NCBI RefSeq assembly: GCF_031202305.1
Contig: NZ_CP101731.1
Span: 3,162,001 to 3,226,000, forward strand
Origin: Pelagibacterium sp. 26DY04
Lineage (GTDB): Bacteria; Pseudomonadota; Alphaproteobacteria; Rhizobiales; Devosiaceae
Length of the DNA: 64,000 nt
Direction: 5' to 3'
Of this stretch, positions 43,407-53,090 are shown piece by piece. How positions within the stretch are numbered: the first letter of the stretch is position 1; the number at the start of each line of letters is the position of its first letter. Below the pieces are notes generated by a model. That model had not been told where the DNA came from. It searched no databases and saw nothing but the letters and a program-made list of their open reading frames with translations. Both the position numbers and the translations under genes were made by a program.

Positions 43407-44441
43407 CTACTGCGCTCGACCAGCAACCGCATTTCCGGTCTCGCGGTCAAACAGCAACGCATCATTAGGATCATACCCGATCCAGAACTGTTCGGGATTG
43501 GCCGGAACGCTGTGCCGCGGCACCGACAAGGTCAGGCGTCCAACAGGGGTCTTGCAATGGAGTATAGCCTCGGCACCAGTCATTTCCGAGAGCAGCAGTG
43601 TAGCGGGCCAGCTTTGGCCCTCCGGTTCCGCCTCATAGGCCCTCAGCACTTCTGGTCTAAATCCCGCAATAACGGCTGTGCCGTCCTTGAGCTTGGCGAC
43701 GTCATCACCGGCAACGAAATTGATCGCCGGCGCACCCAGAAAACCAGCCACGAACTGATTGGCGGGCCGATCATAGATCGCTTCGGGCGTATCGAACTGC
43801 AATAGGTGCCCATCCTTCAATACCGCCACCCGGTCTGCCAGCGAAAGCGCCTCGGTCTGATCGTGGGTGACATAGATGATTGTCGCGCCCAATTGACGGT
43901 GCAACTGTTTGATTTCGGTGCGCATTGCAACCCGGAGTGCATTGTCGAGATTGGATAGCGGCTCGTCCATCAGAAAGGTCGACGTATTGCGAGCCATGGC
44001 CCGTCCCATGGCGACGCGTTGGCGCTGTCCGCCCGAAAGGGCGCCCGGTTTGCGGTCAAGGTAAGGGGTGAGCTGAAGGGTTCTGGCAACGTCCTCGGCA
44101 CGCGCGTTGCGCGTGGCCTTGGGGATGCCGCGAAGTTCGAGACCGAACGCTATGTTTTCGCGCACGCTCATATGCGGATAGAGCGCGTAGTTCTGGAAGA
44201 TCATCGCAATGTCGCGATCCTGCGGCGGCAGGTCATTTGCGCGCTTACCGTCGATCACGATATCGCCCTCGCCACAGCTCTCAAGCCCGGCAATCAATCG
44301 CAAAAGGGTGGATTTTCCGCATCCGGAGGGCCCAACAATGACGATAAATTCGCCCGGCTCGATCGCCATGTCGATGCCGTGGAGCACCTGCGGTCCACCG
44401 GGATACCGTTTGCGTATGTTGCTAAGAACGATTCCGCTCAT
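43407..44441 (-). CDS. ugpC: Sugar/glycerol-phosphate ABC transporter ATPase (UgpC-like)
   Basis: A MalK/UgpC-type ATPase of 344 residues: Walker A GPSGCGKSTLLRLIAG, Q-loop IFQNYALYPHMSV, signature LSGGQRQRVAMGRAMA, Walker B TFLMDEPLSNLD, and a C-terminal TOBE domain. Its ATG overlaps the stop of the first GDPD gene (ATGA), which couples them. The gene symbol is based on context; the family also serves other sugars. Confidence 0.88.
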   Translation of the reverse strand: MSGIVLSNIRKRYPGGPQVLHGIDMAIEPGEFIVIVGPSGCGKSTLLRLIAGLESCGEGDIVIDGKRANDLPPQDRDIAMIFQNYALYPHMSVRENIAFGLELRGIPKATRNARAEDVARTLQLTPYLDRKPGALSGGQRQRVAMGRAMARNTSTFLMDEPLSNLDNALRVAMRTEIKQLHRQLGATIIYVTHDQTEALSLADRVAVLKDGHLLQFDTPEAIYDRPANQFVAGFLGAPAINFVAGDDVAKLKDGTAVIAGFRPEVLRAYEAEPEGQSWPATLLLSEMTGAEAILHCKTPVGRLTLSVPRHSVPANPEQFWIGYDPNDALLFDRETGNAVAGRAQ

Positions 44442-45193
44442 GGATTTACCTGCTTATGGGACGCGTTCCAAAGCGCCCGCCGTGCAATGGCAAGGCTTGG
44501 CCGGTCACTTGTGAAAACTTTCGCCTCGAGATCGAACGCCTTGTCGATCTGGGCCTCCGAATGGGCGCCCCAGCAGCCGAATGCGAGACCGGAACCGAAG
44601 ATTTCGTCGCGAATGGCGTGCGACGACTGGTCGATGTTGATGCCCAGCTCCCGAACGCCATGATCACGGGCGAGGGTGATTGCCGCGCCGATGCCTTGGG
44701 CCTCAACAATTGCGGGATTGACCAGCCAAAGCGACGGCCGGTCGCACGCGCTTGCGATTTCGACAAGCGTTTCGATGACAAATGACGAAAAGATCGTGGT
44801 TGAAAGACGCCCGTAAGCGGCCAGCCTGTCGACAACGGCGGGAACAAAATCCCGGTATGGCCGACCGTCAGCACCAGCCTTGATCTCGCAGCGGAATGCT
44901 ACCGGGCTATCGGTGTAAATCTCACACAATTGCTCTAAACGCAGAGGATGCCCTCCCCCATCGTTTATGATCGCAGCGCAAACTTCGGACATGGACATTT
45001 CGGCGATGACGCCAGTCCTGTTTGTCGTCCGGTCGAGCGTGGGATCATGATGAACGACGATGTGACCATCACGCGTGGGGTGAAGGTCGAACTCGACTTC
45101 CTCGAGGTCCATCCGTGCAGTGGCGATAAAGCCAGCTCTGGTGCTGTCTCCGAATTCGAGCGTGCCGCCGCGATGGGATGCAATACGGGTCAA
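44438..45193 (-). CDS. Glycerophosphodiester phosphodiesterase (first copy, within transporter operon)
   Basis: 251 residues of GDPD fold without signal peptide: ASHRGGTLEFGDSTRAGF, VEFDLHPTRDGHIVVHHDPT and the acid FRCEIKAG. The catalytic HR, the E/D pair and the HHDPTLDR His are intact. It lies between the inner permease gene (21 bp) and the ATPase gene (4-bp overlap), so the operon imports and cleaves its substrate with the same transcript. Confidence 0.9.
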   Translation of the reverse strand: MTRIASHRGGTLEFGDSTRAGFIATARMDLEEVEFDLHPTRDGHIVVHHDPTLDRTTNRTGVIAEMSMSEVCAAIINDGGGHPLRLEQLCEIYTDSPVAFRCEIKAGADGRPYRDFVPAVVDRLAAYGRLSTTIFSSFVIETLVEIASACDRPSLWLVNPAIVEAQGIGAAITLARDHGVRELGINIDQSSHAIRDEIFGSGLAFGCWGAHSEAQIDKAFDLEAKVFTSDRPSLAIARRALWNASHKQVNP

Positions 45194-45214
45194 GGCGTTT
45201 CCTTTTAGACTTGG

Positions 45215-46024
45215 TTATTTGACGGCGCCGCTGGTCATGCCGCGCACGAGATGCTTTTCAACAATGACAAAGCCGACAATGACCGGAAGCATGGAAATGG
45301 CTGAAGCGGCCATGACCAGGGGCCAATCGATGGCACCTTCGCCGGGGTTGATGCGGTAAAGGCGCGAGAGACCGAGCTGCAGGGTATAGAGATCCTGCTC
45401 GCTGACCGCCACGAGAGGCCAGATATAGCTGTTCCACTCGGTGATGAAGATATAGAGCCCCATGGACATGATGGCAGGCTTGGAAATGGGCACGATTACC
45501 CTCCAGAGCACCTGCAGAGGCCTTGCGCCATCCATATACGCCGCTTCATCGAGCGCCTTGGGGATGCCGCGCATGTATTGGCGCAGAAAGAACGCGGCAA
45601 AACCGTTGGAAATGGCCGGCAGGATCAGCCCGGCATAGGTGTCGAGCAGCCCGGCATTGGCCAATGTCAGGTAGTTAGGAATAAGACTGATGTGACTGGG
45701 GATCATCAGTGTGGCGACCGTCAGCCCGAACAGCAGATCGTTGCCAGGAAAGCTGAAGCGCGCAAAGGCGAAGGCCGCCATCGTCGCCACGATCAGGCCG
45801 ACAAGAGTGACCAGCCCGGAAACGATGATGCTGTTAAGGAGGTATTGGGCAAAATTGTACTGACCGATCGCACGGGCATAATTGTCGAACGTGAATTCGA
45901 ACCCGCCGGTGTAATAGGCGTTGGCGGTCTGGAAAGACATCCAGATCGACCACAGCACCGGCAAGAGGAACAGAACGCCGCAAGCCAGCGCGATAAAGGT
46001 GAGGAGGCGCTGTCTAGGAAGCAT
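45215..46024 (-). CDS. ugpE: Carbohydrate ABC transporter permease (UgpE-like)
   Basis: 269 residues, six membrane helices, with the EAA loop DEAAYMDGARPLQVLWRVIV. A normal MalG/UgpE-class permease. It overlaps the end of the partner permease by 11 bp (start 46024). The substrate assignment depends on the GDPD genes in the operon. Confidence 0.88.
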   Translation of the reverse strand: MLPRQRLLTFIALACGVLFLLPVLWSIWMSFQTANAYYTGGFEFTFDNYARAIGQYNFAQYLLNSIIVSGLVTLVGLIVATMAAFAFARFSFPGNDLLFGLTVATLMIPSHISLIPNYLTLANAGLLDTYAGLILPAISNGFAAFFLRQYMRGIPKALDEAAYMDGARPLQVLWRVIVPISKPAIMSMGLYIFITEWNSYIWPLVAVSEQDLYTLQLGLSRLYRINPGEGAIDWPLVMAASAISMLPVIVGFVIVEKHLVRGMTSGAVK

Positions 46025-46883
46025 AGTGCACCTTTTGCCCCAGGATTTTCGATTTGACGAAAGCCAGGATCACCAGAAGGACAAACAGCATCACCGCCAG
46101 CGCCGAGCCCTGTCCGATATCGAAAAGGTTAAAGCCGATACGATAGAGCAGCGTAACCAGCATCGTCGTGCCGCCCGCCGGACCACCATTGGTCATTACA
46201 TCGACGATGGTGAAGATCTGGAAGGCTTCGATGACGGACACCACCAGCAGGAAATAGGTCGTAGGCATGACCAGCGGGAAGGTAACGCGCCGAAAGACAT
46301 GGAGCTTTTTGCCGCCATCGACCGCAGCGGCATCGTAGAGTTCGCTTGGGACAGCCTGAAGTGCCGCGATATAGATGATGATATCGTATCCGAGCTGCTT
46401 CCAGGTGTTGACCACGATCAGCGCGGCCAAAGCCAGCCAAGGCGTCTGCAGCCATTGAACCTTTGCGAGCCCGACGCTCTGCAACAAATTATTGGCCATG
46501 CCGTAGTCGGTTGAAAACACCCAGGAAAACACCACTGCAATGGAAACGGTGGAGGTTACGGCCGGCAAAAAGAATGCTCCGCGCAATATACGGGCCGCCG
46601 CGGTTTCGCGAACAAGAAAGCTCGCGATGATCAATGCCAGCGCCAGCCGGAGCGGCACCGATATCGCCGTAAAGATCGCTGTGACCCGCAGGGCGTTCCA
46701 GAACTCATGGGAGTTCAAGATCAGTTCGTAGTTTTTGAACCCCACGAACGGGCGGTGACTTGAGAGGAAATCCCAATCGTGAAAGGAAAGGTCGAGGCTG
46801 GTCAGGATAGGGATATAGGTAAAAACCGCGATGAAACCAATCATCGGGGCGACGAGGAGATAGGGCGTGAGCTTGCGAAGCAT
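46014..46883 (-). CDS. ugpA: Carbohydrate ABC transporter permease (UgpA-like)
   Basis: 289 residues with six membrane helices and the EAA loop YDAAAVDGGKKLHVFRRVTF. Start MLRKLTPYLLVAPMIGFIAV is typical of MalF/UgpA-class permeases. It begins 54 bp after the binding-protein gene and overlaps the next permease by 11 bp. Confidence 0.88.
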   Translation of the reverse strand: MLRKLTPYLLVAPMIGFIAVFTYIPILTSLDLSFHDWDFLSSHRPFVGFKNYELILNSHEFWNALRVTAIFTAISVPLRLALALIIASFLVRETAAARILRGAFFLPAVTSTVSIAVVFSWVFSTDYGMANNLLQSVGLAKVQWLQTPWLALAALIVVNTWKQLGYDIIIYIAALQAVPSELYDAAAVDGGKKLHVFRRVTFPLVMPTTYFLLVVSVIEAFQIFTIVDVMTNGGPAGGTTMLVTLLYRIGFNLFDIGQGSALAVMLFVLLVILAFVKSKILGQKVHYAS

Positions 46884-46937
46884 GGGGGAGAAGCGGACCC
46901 TGCTTCACAGGGCCCGCCCTTTCAGAGTGACATGCGA

Positions 46938-48194
46938 TCAAGGAGCCAAACGGGCTGCCTCGGTGCGGGTGCGCTCAGCGAAGTCGGTCAGAGCTTCCGT
47001 CACATCGCGCTGGCCGAGAGCCATGGCTTCCCACAATTCATACTCGCTCGTACGCATCCAGGTTACGACCGGAGGGCGCGGACGGCCTTGGGCAAAATCA
47101 AGCTGGTTGATGGCGGTGTCGATGCCGGGCTGCTCGGCAAGAGCCTCGGCTGCTACCGGCTGATCGGGGGTATTGCGATTGATGGGCATATAGCCGGTCG
47201 TGGCAAACCAGGACGCATTGGATTCGGCTGACGCTGCGAAACTGATGAACTCGTAGGCCGCGTCCTGCACGTCCTGGTCGGCAGTGGAAAGAATGCCAAT
47301 GCCTGCACCTCCGATGGGCACCGAGCAGGCCTTGTTGCACGGCATCGGGCGCACGGCGAGGTCTTCACCTATGGCCGCACTCGCGCCACCATAATTGCCG
47401 GTCGAGTTGAACATGATGCCGACATTGCCCGCATAAAAGGCGTCACGGCCCGAGCTTTCGGTAGTCACGGCATCGACCGAAGCCAAACCGTTCTGGACCA
47501 GCGAAGCCATCCATTCGTAGGCTTCGATGGTGTTGGGTGCATCGAGCAGAATTTCACCGGTTTCCGGGTCGATCAGGTTGCTGTCATTGCCCATTACAAG
47601 ACCCCAACGGGCGAACTGACCTGGCGCGGCGATGCCGAACACGCCCTCATCGCCGAGAGCGTCCTGAACCTGTCGGGCTACCGCCTCGACATCGGCAAAA
47701 GTCTCCAGCTCGGGCTCTTCCGTAATACCGGCACGCTCGAGGATGTCGCGATTGTAGTAGAGCACGGGCGTCGAGGAGTTGAAGGGGATGATGTAGTTTT
47801 TGCCATCGTAGATGCCGACTTCCCGCGCAAAGTCGTACAGGTCATCGCGCAGAGGGTCCGCGTCGAGATATGGCGTGAGGTCGACCAACGCGCCACGGTC
47901 GGCAAACAGGCCATAACGGGTCACTTCGAGGATCACAGCGTCAGGCGCGCGGCGGGCTGGGATAGCAGCCTGAAGGCGGGTGACGATGTCCTCATAATTG
48001 CCGACATGCTCCGCTTCGATGTTGATTTCGGGATGCTCGGCCTCGAAATTCTCGATAATCTCAGCCAGGGCCTCCCCTGAAGCACCACCAAAGCTGTGCC
48101 AAAACTCAACGGTGACTTGGGCCTGAGCCGACGCGGTAGCGCCCGCCAGTGCGATAAGGCTCACGGCCAAACGAGAATGCAATTTCTGTATCAT
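46938..48194 (-). CDS. ugpB: ABC transporter substrate-binding protein (UgpB-like)
   Basis: 418 residues: signal peptide MIQKLHSRLAVSLIALAGAT... ending SAQAQ, then an SBP_bac_1 fold (VTVEFWHSFGGASGEALAEI; IPFNSSTPVLYYNRDIL). The first lines resemble UgpB, which binds glycerol 3-phosphate and glycerophosphocholine. The ATG at 48194 is chosen for the GGGAAAA spacing; one at 48203 is possible. First gene of the operon; an 18-bp palindrome lies 12-29 bp upstream. Confidence 0.85.
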   Translation of the reverse strand: MIQKLHSRLAVSLIALAGATASAQAQVTVEFWHSFGGASGEALAEIIENFEAEHPEINIEAEHVGNYEDIVTRLQAAIPARRAPDAVILEVTRYGLFADRGALVDLTPYLDADPLRDDLYDFAREVGIYDGKNYIIPFNSSTPVLYYNRDILERAGITEEPELETFADVEAVARQVQDALGDEGVFGIAAPGQFARWGLVMGNDSNLIDPETGEILLDAPNTIEAYEWMASLVQNGLASVDAVTTESSGRDAFYAGNVGIMFNSTGNYGGASAAIGEDLAVRPMPCNKACSVPIGGAGIGILSTADQDVQDAAYEFISFAASAESNASWFATTGYMPINRNTPDQPVAAEALAEQPGIDTAINQLDFAQGRPRPPVVTWMRTSEYELWEAMALGQRDVTEALTDFAERTRTEAARLAP

Positions 48195-48205
48195 TTTTCC
48201 CATTC

Positions 48206-48223
48206 CTGCAATTTGAATTGCAG
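48206..48223. promoter_or_regulatory. Perfect 18-bp palindrome, probable RpiR operator
   Basis: CTGCAATTTGAATTGCAG has perfect 8-bp arms around TG. It lies just upstream of the ribosome-binding region of the UgpB-like gene, where an operator would block transcription. The RpiR regulator encoded in the same operon is the obvious candidate. No second copy was found nearby; only the partial GTTGCAAC at about 48238 is similar. Confidence 0.6.
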
Positions 48224-48345
48224 TGCTTGTAGGGAATCGTTGCAACACTTTCTTGAATGCCCCGTGACAGTTCGGTGAAAGGGAGAATAGCGGACAAATT
48301 CGACGTGAGACGGATAACCAGTTGCGACGTGGCTTGCCGTCGAGT

Positions 48346-49054
48346 CCGCGAAGTGGCGTTGGCGCACTTTCGGCCCTACCAGATCACGCGGCAAACCCAT
48401 CCCGACCACATCCGCAGAAAGAAAGGTGAACAGGTTCGGGATTGTCCCACCAGCGATGGCACCATCCCGAAGGACCTCAATATCGTTCAACAGGCACTTA
48501 ACTGGCGCGGAGTTCAGGGTGCCGTTTTTGAGGCGCCGAGCCAGCCGCCGCCCCGGGATCGACACCTTACGCGAGCAGGGAGAGTTTGCAAAAGCTGCTA
48601 GGCTCGTGTGCGTCTTTTCATGGCGCTGACCTTGTCCACCGCTGGTCGGAAAACCGCAATTCTGTAATTGACGTGGGATCGGGTCGATTTTGAGCGTGAA
48701 CAAATCCGGCTTGGTGTCGTCGGAGAACGAAATCGCAAGGGTCGCGAGCCCATCCCGAGGACTGACCGACTGAAGACTGAGCTCATCTAGGCCAGGCGAG
48801 CCGCCGTGTCGCCCTATGTGAGAGAGTATGCGGGCCACAAGGTGCAGGACATCAAGAAAGGGTTCGCCGCAGTCTGGATGGCGGAGCAGGGAATTCCTAT
48901 GAGCGATATTGCGCAATTTCTTGGGCATTCTGATCCAAACATTACGTATCTCGTTTATGCGAGATACTCCCCGCAGTATTTCAAGAGGCAGCCAGCGCGC
49001 TTGAATTCTGAGCTGGCTTGTAGGAACCGCGACTTCAGGGGAACTGAACCATGA
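48346..49054 (+). pseudogene. Eroded tyrosine-type site-specific integrase
   Basis: One reading frame carries recognisable integrase sequence interrupted by stops. The core-binding region (HFRPYQITRQTHPDHIRRKK, SDGTIPKDLNIVQQALNW, PPPRDRHLTR) is followed by stops at 48599-48601 (TAG), 48665-48667 (TAA) and 48788-48790 (TAG). Between them lie RLFMALTLSTAGRKTAIL, LTWDRVDFEREQIRLGVVGE and, after the last stop, VSPYVREYAGHKVQDIKKGF. The next residues AAVWMAEQGIPMSDIAQFLG join two regions that are normally separated by the HxLRH box, so the catalytic Arg-His segment is deleted. The final Tyr region is LVYARYSPQYF. It is not functional. Confidence 0.88.
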
Positions 49055-49881
49055 TCAAAATCCCGCAGACCAAACTACCCGATGGGTCGCATATGCCGGT
49101 GTTCGGACTGGGCACTTGGGGCATGGGCGAGGATCGCAACACGTTCGATGCCGAAGTGGCCGCATTGCGCGCCGGAATGGATCTCGGGATCACGTTGATT
49201 GATACGGCTGAAATGTATGGCGATGCCGAGCTTGTCGTTGGCGAGGCCATCTCGGGGCGCCGTAACGACCTCTATCTGGTGAGCAAGGTGCTGCCCTCGA
49301 ACGCCAGCTATGAGGGAACGATCGGGGCATGCGAAAACAGCCTCAAGCGTTTGGGCGCCGATCGTCTCGATCTCTATCTGCTGCATTGGCGTGGCAGAGT
49401 TCCTCTCGAGGAGACAGTACGGGCGTTCGAGCACTTGCAGAAGGCAGGCAAGATCGCGCGTTGGGGCGTGTCCAATTTCGATGTCGACGATATGGAAGAC
49501 CTTGAGGCCGTGAGCAGCGATTGCGCGGCAAACCAGGTGCTCTACAACCTGACGCGCAGGGGGATCGAACACGACCTTCTCGGCTATTGTCGCGAACGAT
49601 CGATGCCGGTTATGGCCTATTCGCCAATCGAACAGGGTCGCCTGGCTCGCCATAACGCCCTCAATGAGATCGCCAAGGCGCATAGCGCCACGACGGCGCA
49701 AATTGCTTTGGCGTGGGTTCTGAGCAAACCAGGCGTCGTTGCTATTCCCAAGAGCAGTCGGCCTGAAAGAGTGGCGGAGAACTTCCGTTCGCTCGAAATC
49801 GGGTTGACCGATGCCGATCGCGCCTTGCTCGATAGCGTCTTCCCTCCACCTCGTTCCAAACGGCCCTTAGAAATGATCTAG
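49051..49881 (+). CDS. Aldo/keto reductase
   Basis: 276 residues of an NADPH-dependent aldo/keto reductase. The catalytic tetrad region [17 protein letters not shown] (Asp, Tyr), the Lys in [11 protein letters not shown] and the His in [11 protein letters not shown] are visible; the coenzyme motif [15 protein letters not shown] is near the C-terminus. GGGGA is 9 nt upstream of the ATG. It overlaps the last codon of the integrase remnant. Substrate unknown; DkgA-like reductases are the nearest guess. Confidence 0.9.
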   Translation: MIKIPQTKLPDGSHMPVFGLGTWGMGEDRNTFDAEVAALRAGMDLGITLIDTAEMYGDAELVVGEAISGRRNDLYLVSKVLPSNASYEGTIGACENSLKRLGADRLDLYLLHWRGRVPLEETVRAFEHLQKAGKIARWGVSNFDVDDMEDLEAVSSDCAANQVLYNLTRRGIEHDLLGYCRERSMPVMAYSPIEQGRLARHNALNEIAKAHSATTAQIALAWVLSKPGVVAIPKSSRPERVAENFRSLEIGLTDADRALLDSVFPPPRSKRPLEMI

Positions 49882-49952
49882 GTCGTCCGCAAAACGATTC
49901 CCAGCTACCGCTGACGAGACATGGCCGGGTTCACACAGCTCAAAGGATTCAG

Positions 49953-52900
49953 TTATTGCGCGCCAAGCTGCTCGAGAAGGTTCCTGATCGAATCGACGTT
50001 GTTCGGCGCGACCTGAGGTGCGACCGCGTCGAAAAGCCTATCGGTCAGATCAGGTTGCTCGGCCGGTTCCTGCGCGACCTCGGATACAACCGCCTGGCCG
50101 GTTCGAGGATCCTGTCTGGGAAGAGGGAACGGATCGGCCGGCAAAGCAGCGATGCTCTCAGTCTCAGGAGCCATTCCGGCAGGCTGTGCTGGTGCCTCCG
50201 GCACTTGAACAGCTTGCTCGCCGTTCCGCTCCCCTAAAATCGTGTTGAGGAGGTCCTGCCCATTGGCAGGAATGACGCCGTTCGCCTCTCCGGACGCGCT
50301 GCCAGCGAGGCCGCCGATGAGTCCCGTCAGAACGCTGTCTGAAATCGCATCAGTGCCGTCACCAAGAACGCTCTCGAGATCGACCTCCGATGCACCGGCC
50401 GCCAGCTGGCCGATATTGCCGCCCAGTTGGGAAATTGCCTGCAACGCCTGGTCGGGATTGGCCAGAATGCCCGAAACATCGGGATAGATGCTTGGACCGG
50501 CGAGCGCACCTGTCACGATGACAGGCATGCCGAGCCCAGAGACGTCGAACTCGCCACCCTGCCCGTCGAGCGATCCGACCACACGCGGATCGAGCCGTAC
50601 ATCGATGGTCTGGGCGGCAAGATCGATATTGCCCTGCCCGCTCATGCGCACCAATGGCCCGAGCAGTCTCAGATCATCGAAACGCCCGACCCCGTTTTCG
50701 ATCCCGACAGATACCGAAAGCTCGGCAAACTCGGTCTTCGCATCAGCGTTCTCGGTATAACCACCATTGATGAGCGATTGGACATTGCGCACGAGGCCCG
50801 CCACATCGATGCCCCGCACCGCTCCATCGGAAAACATCACGCTCACCGGGCCCTTGAGCGACCGCGCGAAAGCCTCGCTATTGTTGCCAGCGCCACTCAC
50901 CTGCACGTTCGCCGTTAGCTTGCCCTCGATATGCTCGAAACCCGCCGCATCGATCAGGAACGGCAGCGACTCGACGCCTTCCATGCCGGCGACAAGCTCT
51001 ATGGCCGGAACGTCGCCGGCGCCGTTTGCCGTCACATTGGCCGTAACGCCACCGCCATAGAACGCAGCCTCGGGCACCGACAGTCTGGCGACACCATCAG
51101 CCACCGAAAGCGATGCTGTTGCCGGGCCAGCCTTGATGCTGCCGTAGCCGATCTGATTGGCCGTAAGCCGGATATCGGCATCGAACTGCCGCAATATGGC
51201 AAGGTCGATGTCCGAGGGACCCGAGCTGGTCGGAGCCGCAGTCGTGCTCCCACCTGTCAGTCGGGTAAAGTCCAGCATGTCGACCGACAGGGCCGCCGTG
51301 ACCTTCGGCTTACCCACTCTCGTGACCGATAGTGAGCCGCCGGCATTGATATCATCGAGGCCAATAGCGGCCTCGCTCAGTGCGAATTCGGTATCGCTGA
51401 CGGCGATATCGCCGGAAAAGGCAAACCTGCCCAGCGGCGTTCCAGTGTCCTGGCCGAACCAGCCCAGGGCGCGGCTCAGGGAAGCAGCCGAAATTTCCGC
51501 CCTTCCGGAGGCCGCACCATTGAGTGCCACCGTCCCGGAAAAATTCGCATTTACCGGCGGAGACCTGAAATCGAGCGCTGCGGTGCCCGGCTGTCCCATG
51601 AGCAGATCGGCCAGCGCGAGCGTGCTGTCAAAACCGATCGTCTCGCCGTTCCATTGGGCCGTGCCCGAAACGGCCAACGGCTGCCGGATATCCTCGATCC
51701 GCGCCGTGGCATCGAGCGCGTCGATTATCCCGGCGCCCGACCCTGCGACATCCGCCAGTTGCGGTGCTTCGATCCTGCCGTTGGAAATGGAGACTTCGCC
51801 ACGCAGGTTGATCGAGTTGCGAATAGCCTCCGCATCCATCCCGAAAAAGGCATAGCCGAGTTGCGACGATAGCTGGCCAGTAGCCGGCGCCGTTTGCCCG
51901 GCGAGCGCCATGAGATTCTCCATGTCGATGGAAGCGATATCGAGGGTGCCGCTCGATTGGAGCCGATCGGAATTGAGGTCCACGAGCAGACCTGCGTCGA
52001 GGCTCCCTCCGGCGATCTCTGACGAGCTGACATTTGCGTTCAACTCGCCATTTTGGAGTTGCGCTCCGATGATGACGTCGCGGGCGATGGCTTGACCGGC
52101 CTGCATGGCCTCAGCGCGCAGTTCGATATCCGCATCGAAGCCCCGGAGCGCCGACAAATCCACTCCGTCGCTCGACGCCTGAGCGGTTTCGCTGGCGCCA
52201 GCGTTTGCTTCCGCCGGTTGCCAATCGGAATAGTCCAGAACACCGGCTTCAACTCTTGCCATCACGAACGGACGATCTCCGGGCGCATAACTGACATCGA
52301 GCCGCATCGTCTGCCCGATCGAATCGATTTCACCACCGGTAATGCGATAGCTGCCGTCCTGGGCAAGCTGAATGCTCCCCGAGGCTGCGAGGTCTGCGAG
52401 AATCGGATGCGGCGGCTGTTCGTTTTTCGCCGAAAGAGAGAAGGTGGCGGGTTGGCGATTCAAAAGATCGCGGAGCGATCCGATATCTGCCGCAAGCTCC
52501 ATCCGATTGCCGTCGACGGTGCCCGAAACAGCAAGCGAAGCCGGCTCACTTATCCCTGGGACCGAGAGGCGCAGATCAATGTCACTGGCGATGGGTTCGA
52601 TGGCACCCTCACGATTTTGGGCAACCTCACCGCCGATGACATCCAAATGGTCGATCGCCAACCTTTCGAGGTAGCCAGCCGCCACTTCGAAAATATCCTG
52701 TCCTTGGGTTGCCGGCTCCGGTTCCGTGCTAGATTCAGCCTGCGAGGCTTCGGCCAGCACGATGCGCGGGCTCTGCAATTCGATGCCCGTGATACGAATC
52801 TGATCGGAAAACAGCGACATCAACTCGACCGAAGCGACCGACCGGGCGGCCGAGATCGAAATTGCGCCATCGCCCGATACATAGGAAAGGTCTTCAGCAA

Positions 52901-53090
52901 CGACGCCAAAATCGGGAAGTACCGAGAAGCGGATCGGACCGCTCAGAGAGACTTGCGCTCCCGAGCTGTCGGAAAGCTGTCGCGCGAGGGCGGTCCGCAA
53001 CGCATCGGAACTCAACGCCAAGGGAATGACGAACACCAACCCCGCCAGCGCGACGGCCAGGCAAACGCCCCCAACAATGACCTTCCTCAT
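49953..53090 (-). CDS. AsmA family protein
   Basis: A large inner-membrane-anchored periplasmic protein of about 1045 residues. One N-terminal helix (VIVGGVCLAVALAGLVFVIP) is followed by the AsmA N-terminal domain (LTA LARQLSDSSGAQVSLSGPI region) and the C-terminal AsmA domain with IDVRLDPRVVGSLDGQGGEF. The family takes part in outer-membrane lipid or protein traffic and includes bridge-like proteins. The C-terminal 130 residues are Pro/Gln-rich and poorly conserved. The ATG at 53090 follows GAGGG; starts at 53102 or 53105 are possible. Confidence 0.88.
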   Translation of the reverse strand: MRKVIVGGVCLAVALAGLVFVIPLALSSDALRTALARQLSDSSGAQVSLSGPIRFSVLPDFGVVAEDLSYVSGDGAISISAARSVASVELMSLFSDQIRITGIELQSPRIVLAEASQAESSTEPEPATQGQDIFEVAAGYLERLAIDHLDVIGGEVAQNREGAIEPIASDIDLRLSVPGISEPASLAVSGTVDGNRMELAADIGSLRDLLNRQPATFSLSAKNEQPPHPILADLAASGSIQLAQDGSYRITGGEIDSIGQTMRLDVSYAPGDRPFVMARVEAGVLDYSDWQPAEANAGASETAQASSDGVDLSALRGFDADIELRAEAMQAGQAIARDVIIGAQLQNGELNANVSSSEIAGGSLDAGLLVDLNSDRLQSSGTLDIASIDMENLMALAGQTAPATGQLSSQLGYAFFGMDAEAIRNSINLRGEVSISNGRIEAPQLADVAGSGAGIIDALDATARIEDIRQPLAVSGTAQWNGETIGFDSTLALADLLMGQPGTAALDFRSPPVNANFSGTVALNGAASGRAEISAASLSRALGWFGQDTGTPLGRFAFSGDIAVSDTEFALSEAAIGLDDINAGGSLSVTRVGKPKVTAALSVDMLDFTRLTGGSTTAAPTSSGPSDIDLAILRQFDADIRLTANQIGYGSIKAGPATASLSVADGVARLSVPEAAFYGGGVTANVTANGAGDVPAIELVAGMEGVESLPFLIDAAGFEHIEGKLTANVQVSGAGNNSEAFARSLKGPVSVMFSDGAVRGIDVAGLVRNVQSLINGGYTENADAKTEFAELSVSVGIENGVGRFDDLRLLGPLVRMSGQGNIDLAAQTIDVRLDPRVVGSLDGQGGEFDVSGLGMPVIVTGALAGPSIYPDVSGILANPDQALQAISQLGGNIGQLAAGASEVDLESVLGDGTDAISDSVLTGLIGGLAGSASGEANGVIPANGQDLLNTILGERNGEQAVQVPEAPAQPAGMAPETESIAALPADPFPLPRQDPRTGQAVVSEVAQEPAEQPDLTDRLFDAVAPQVAPNNVDSIRNLLEQLGAQ

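Noticed and set aside
48191..48928. A 245-codon minus-strand frame
   Set aside because: It overlaps the recognisable integrase remnant on the plus strand and the operator palindrome, and shows no domain.
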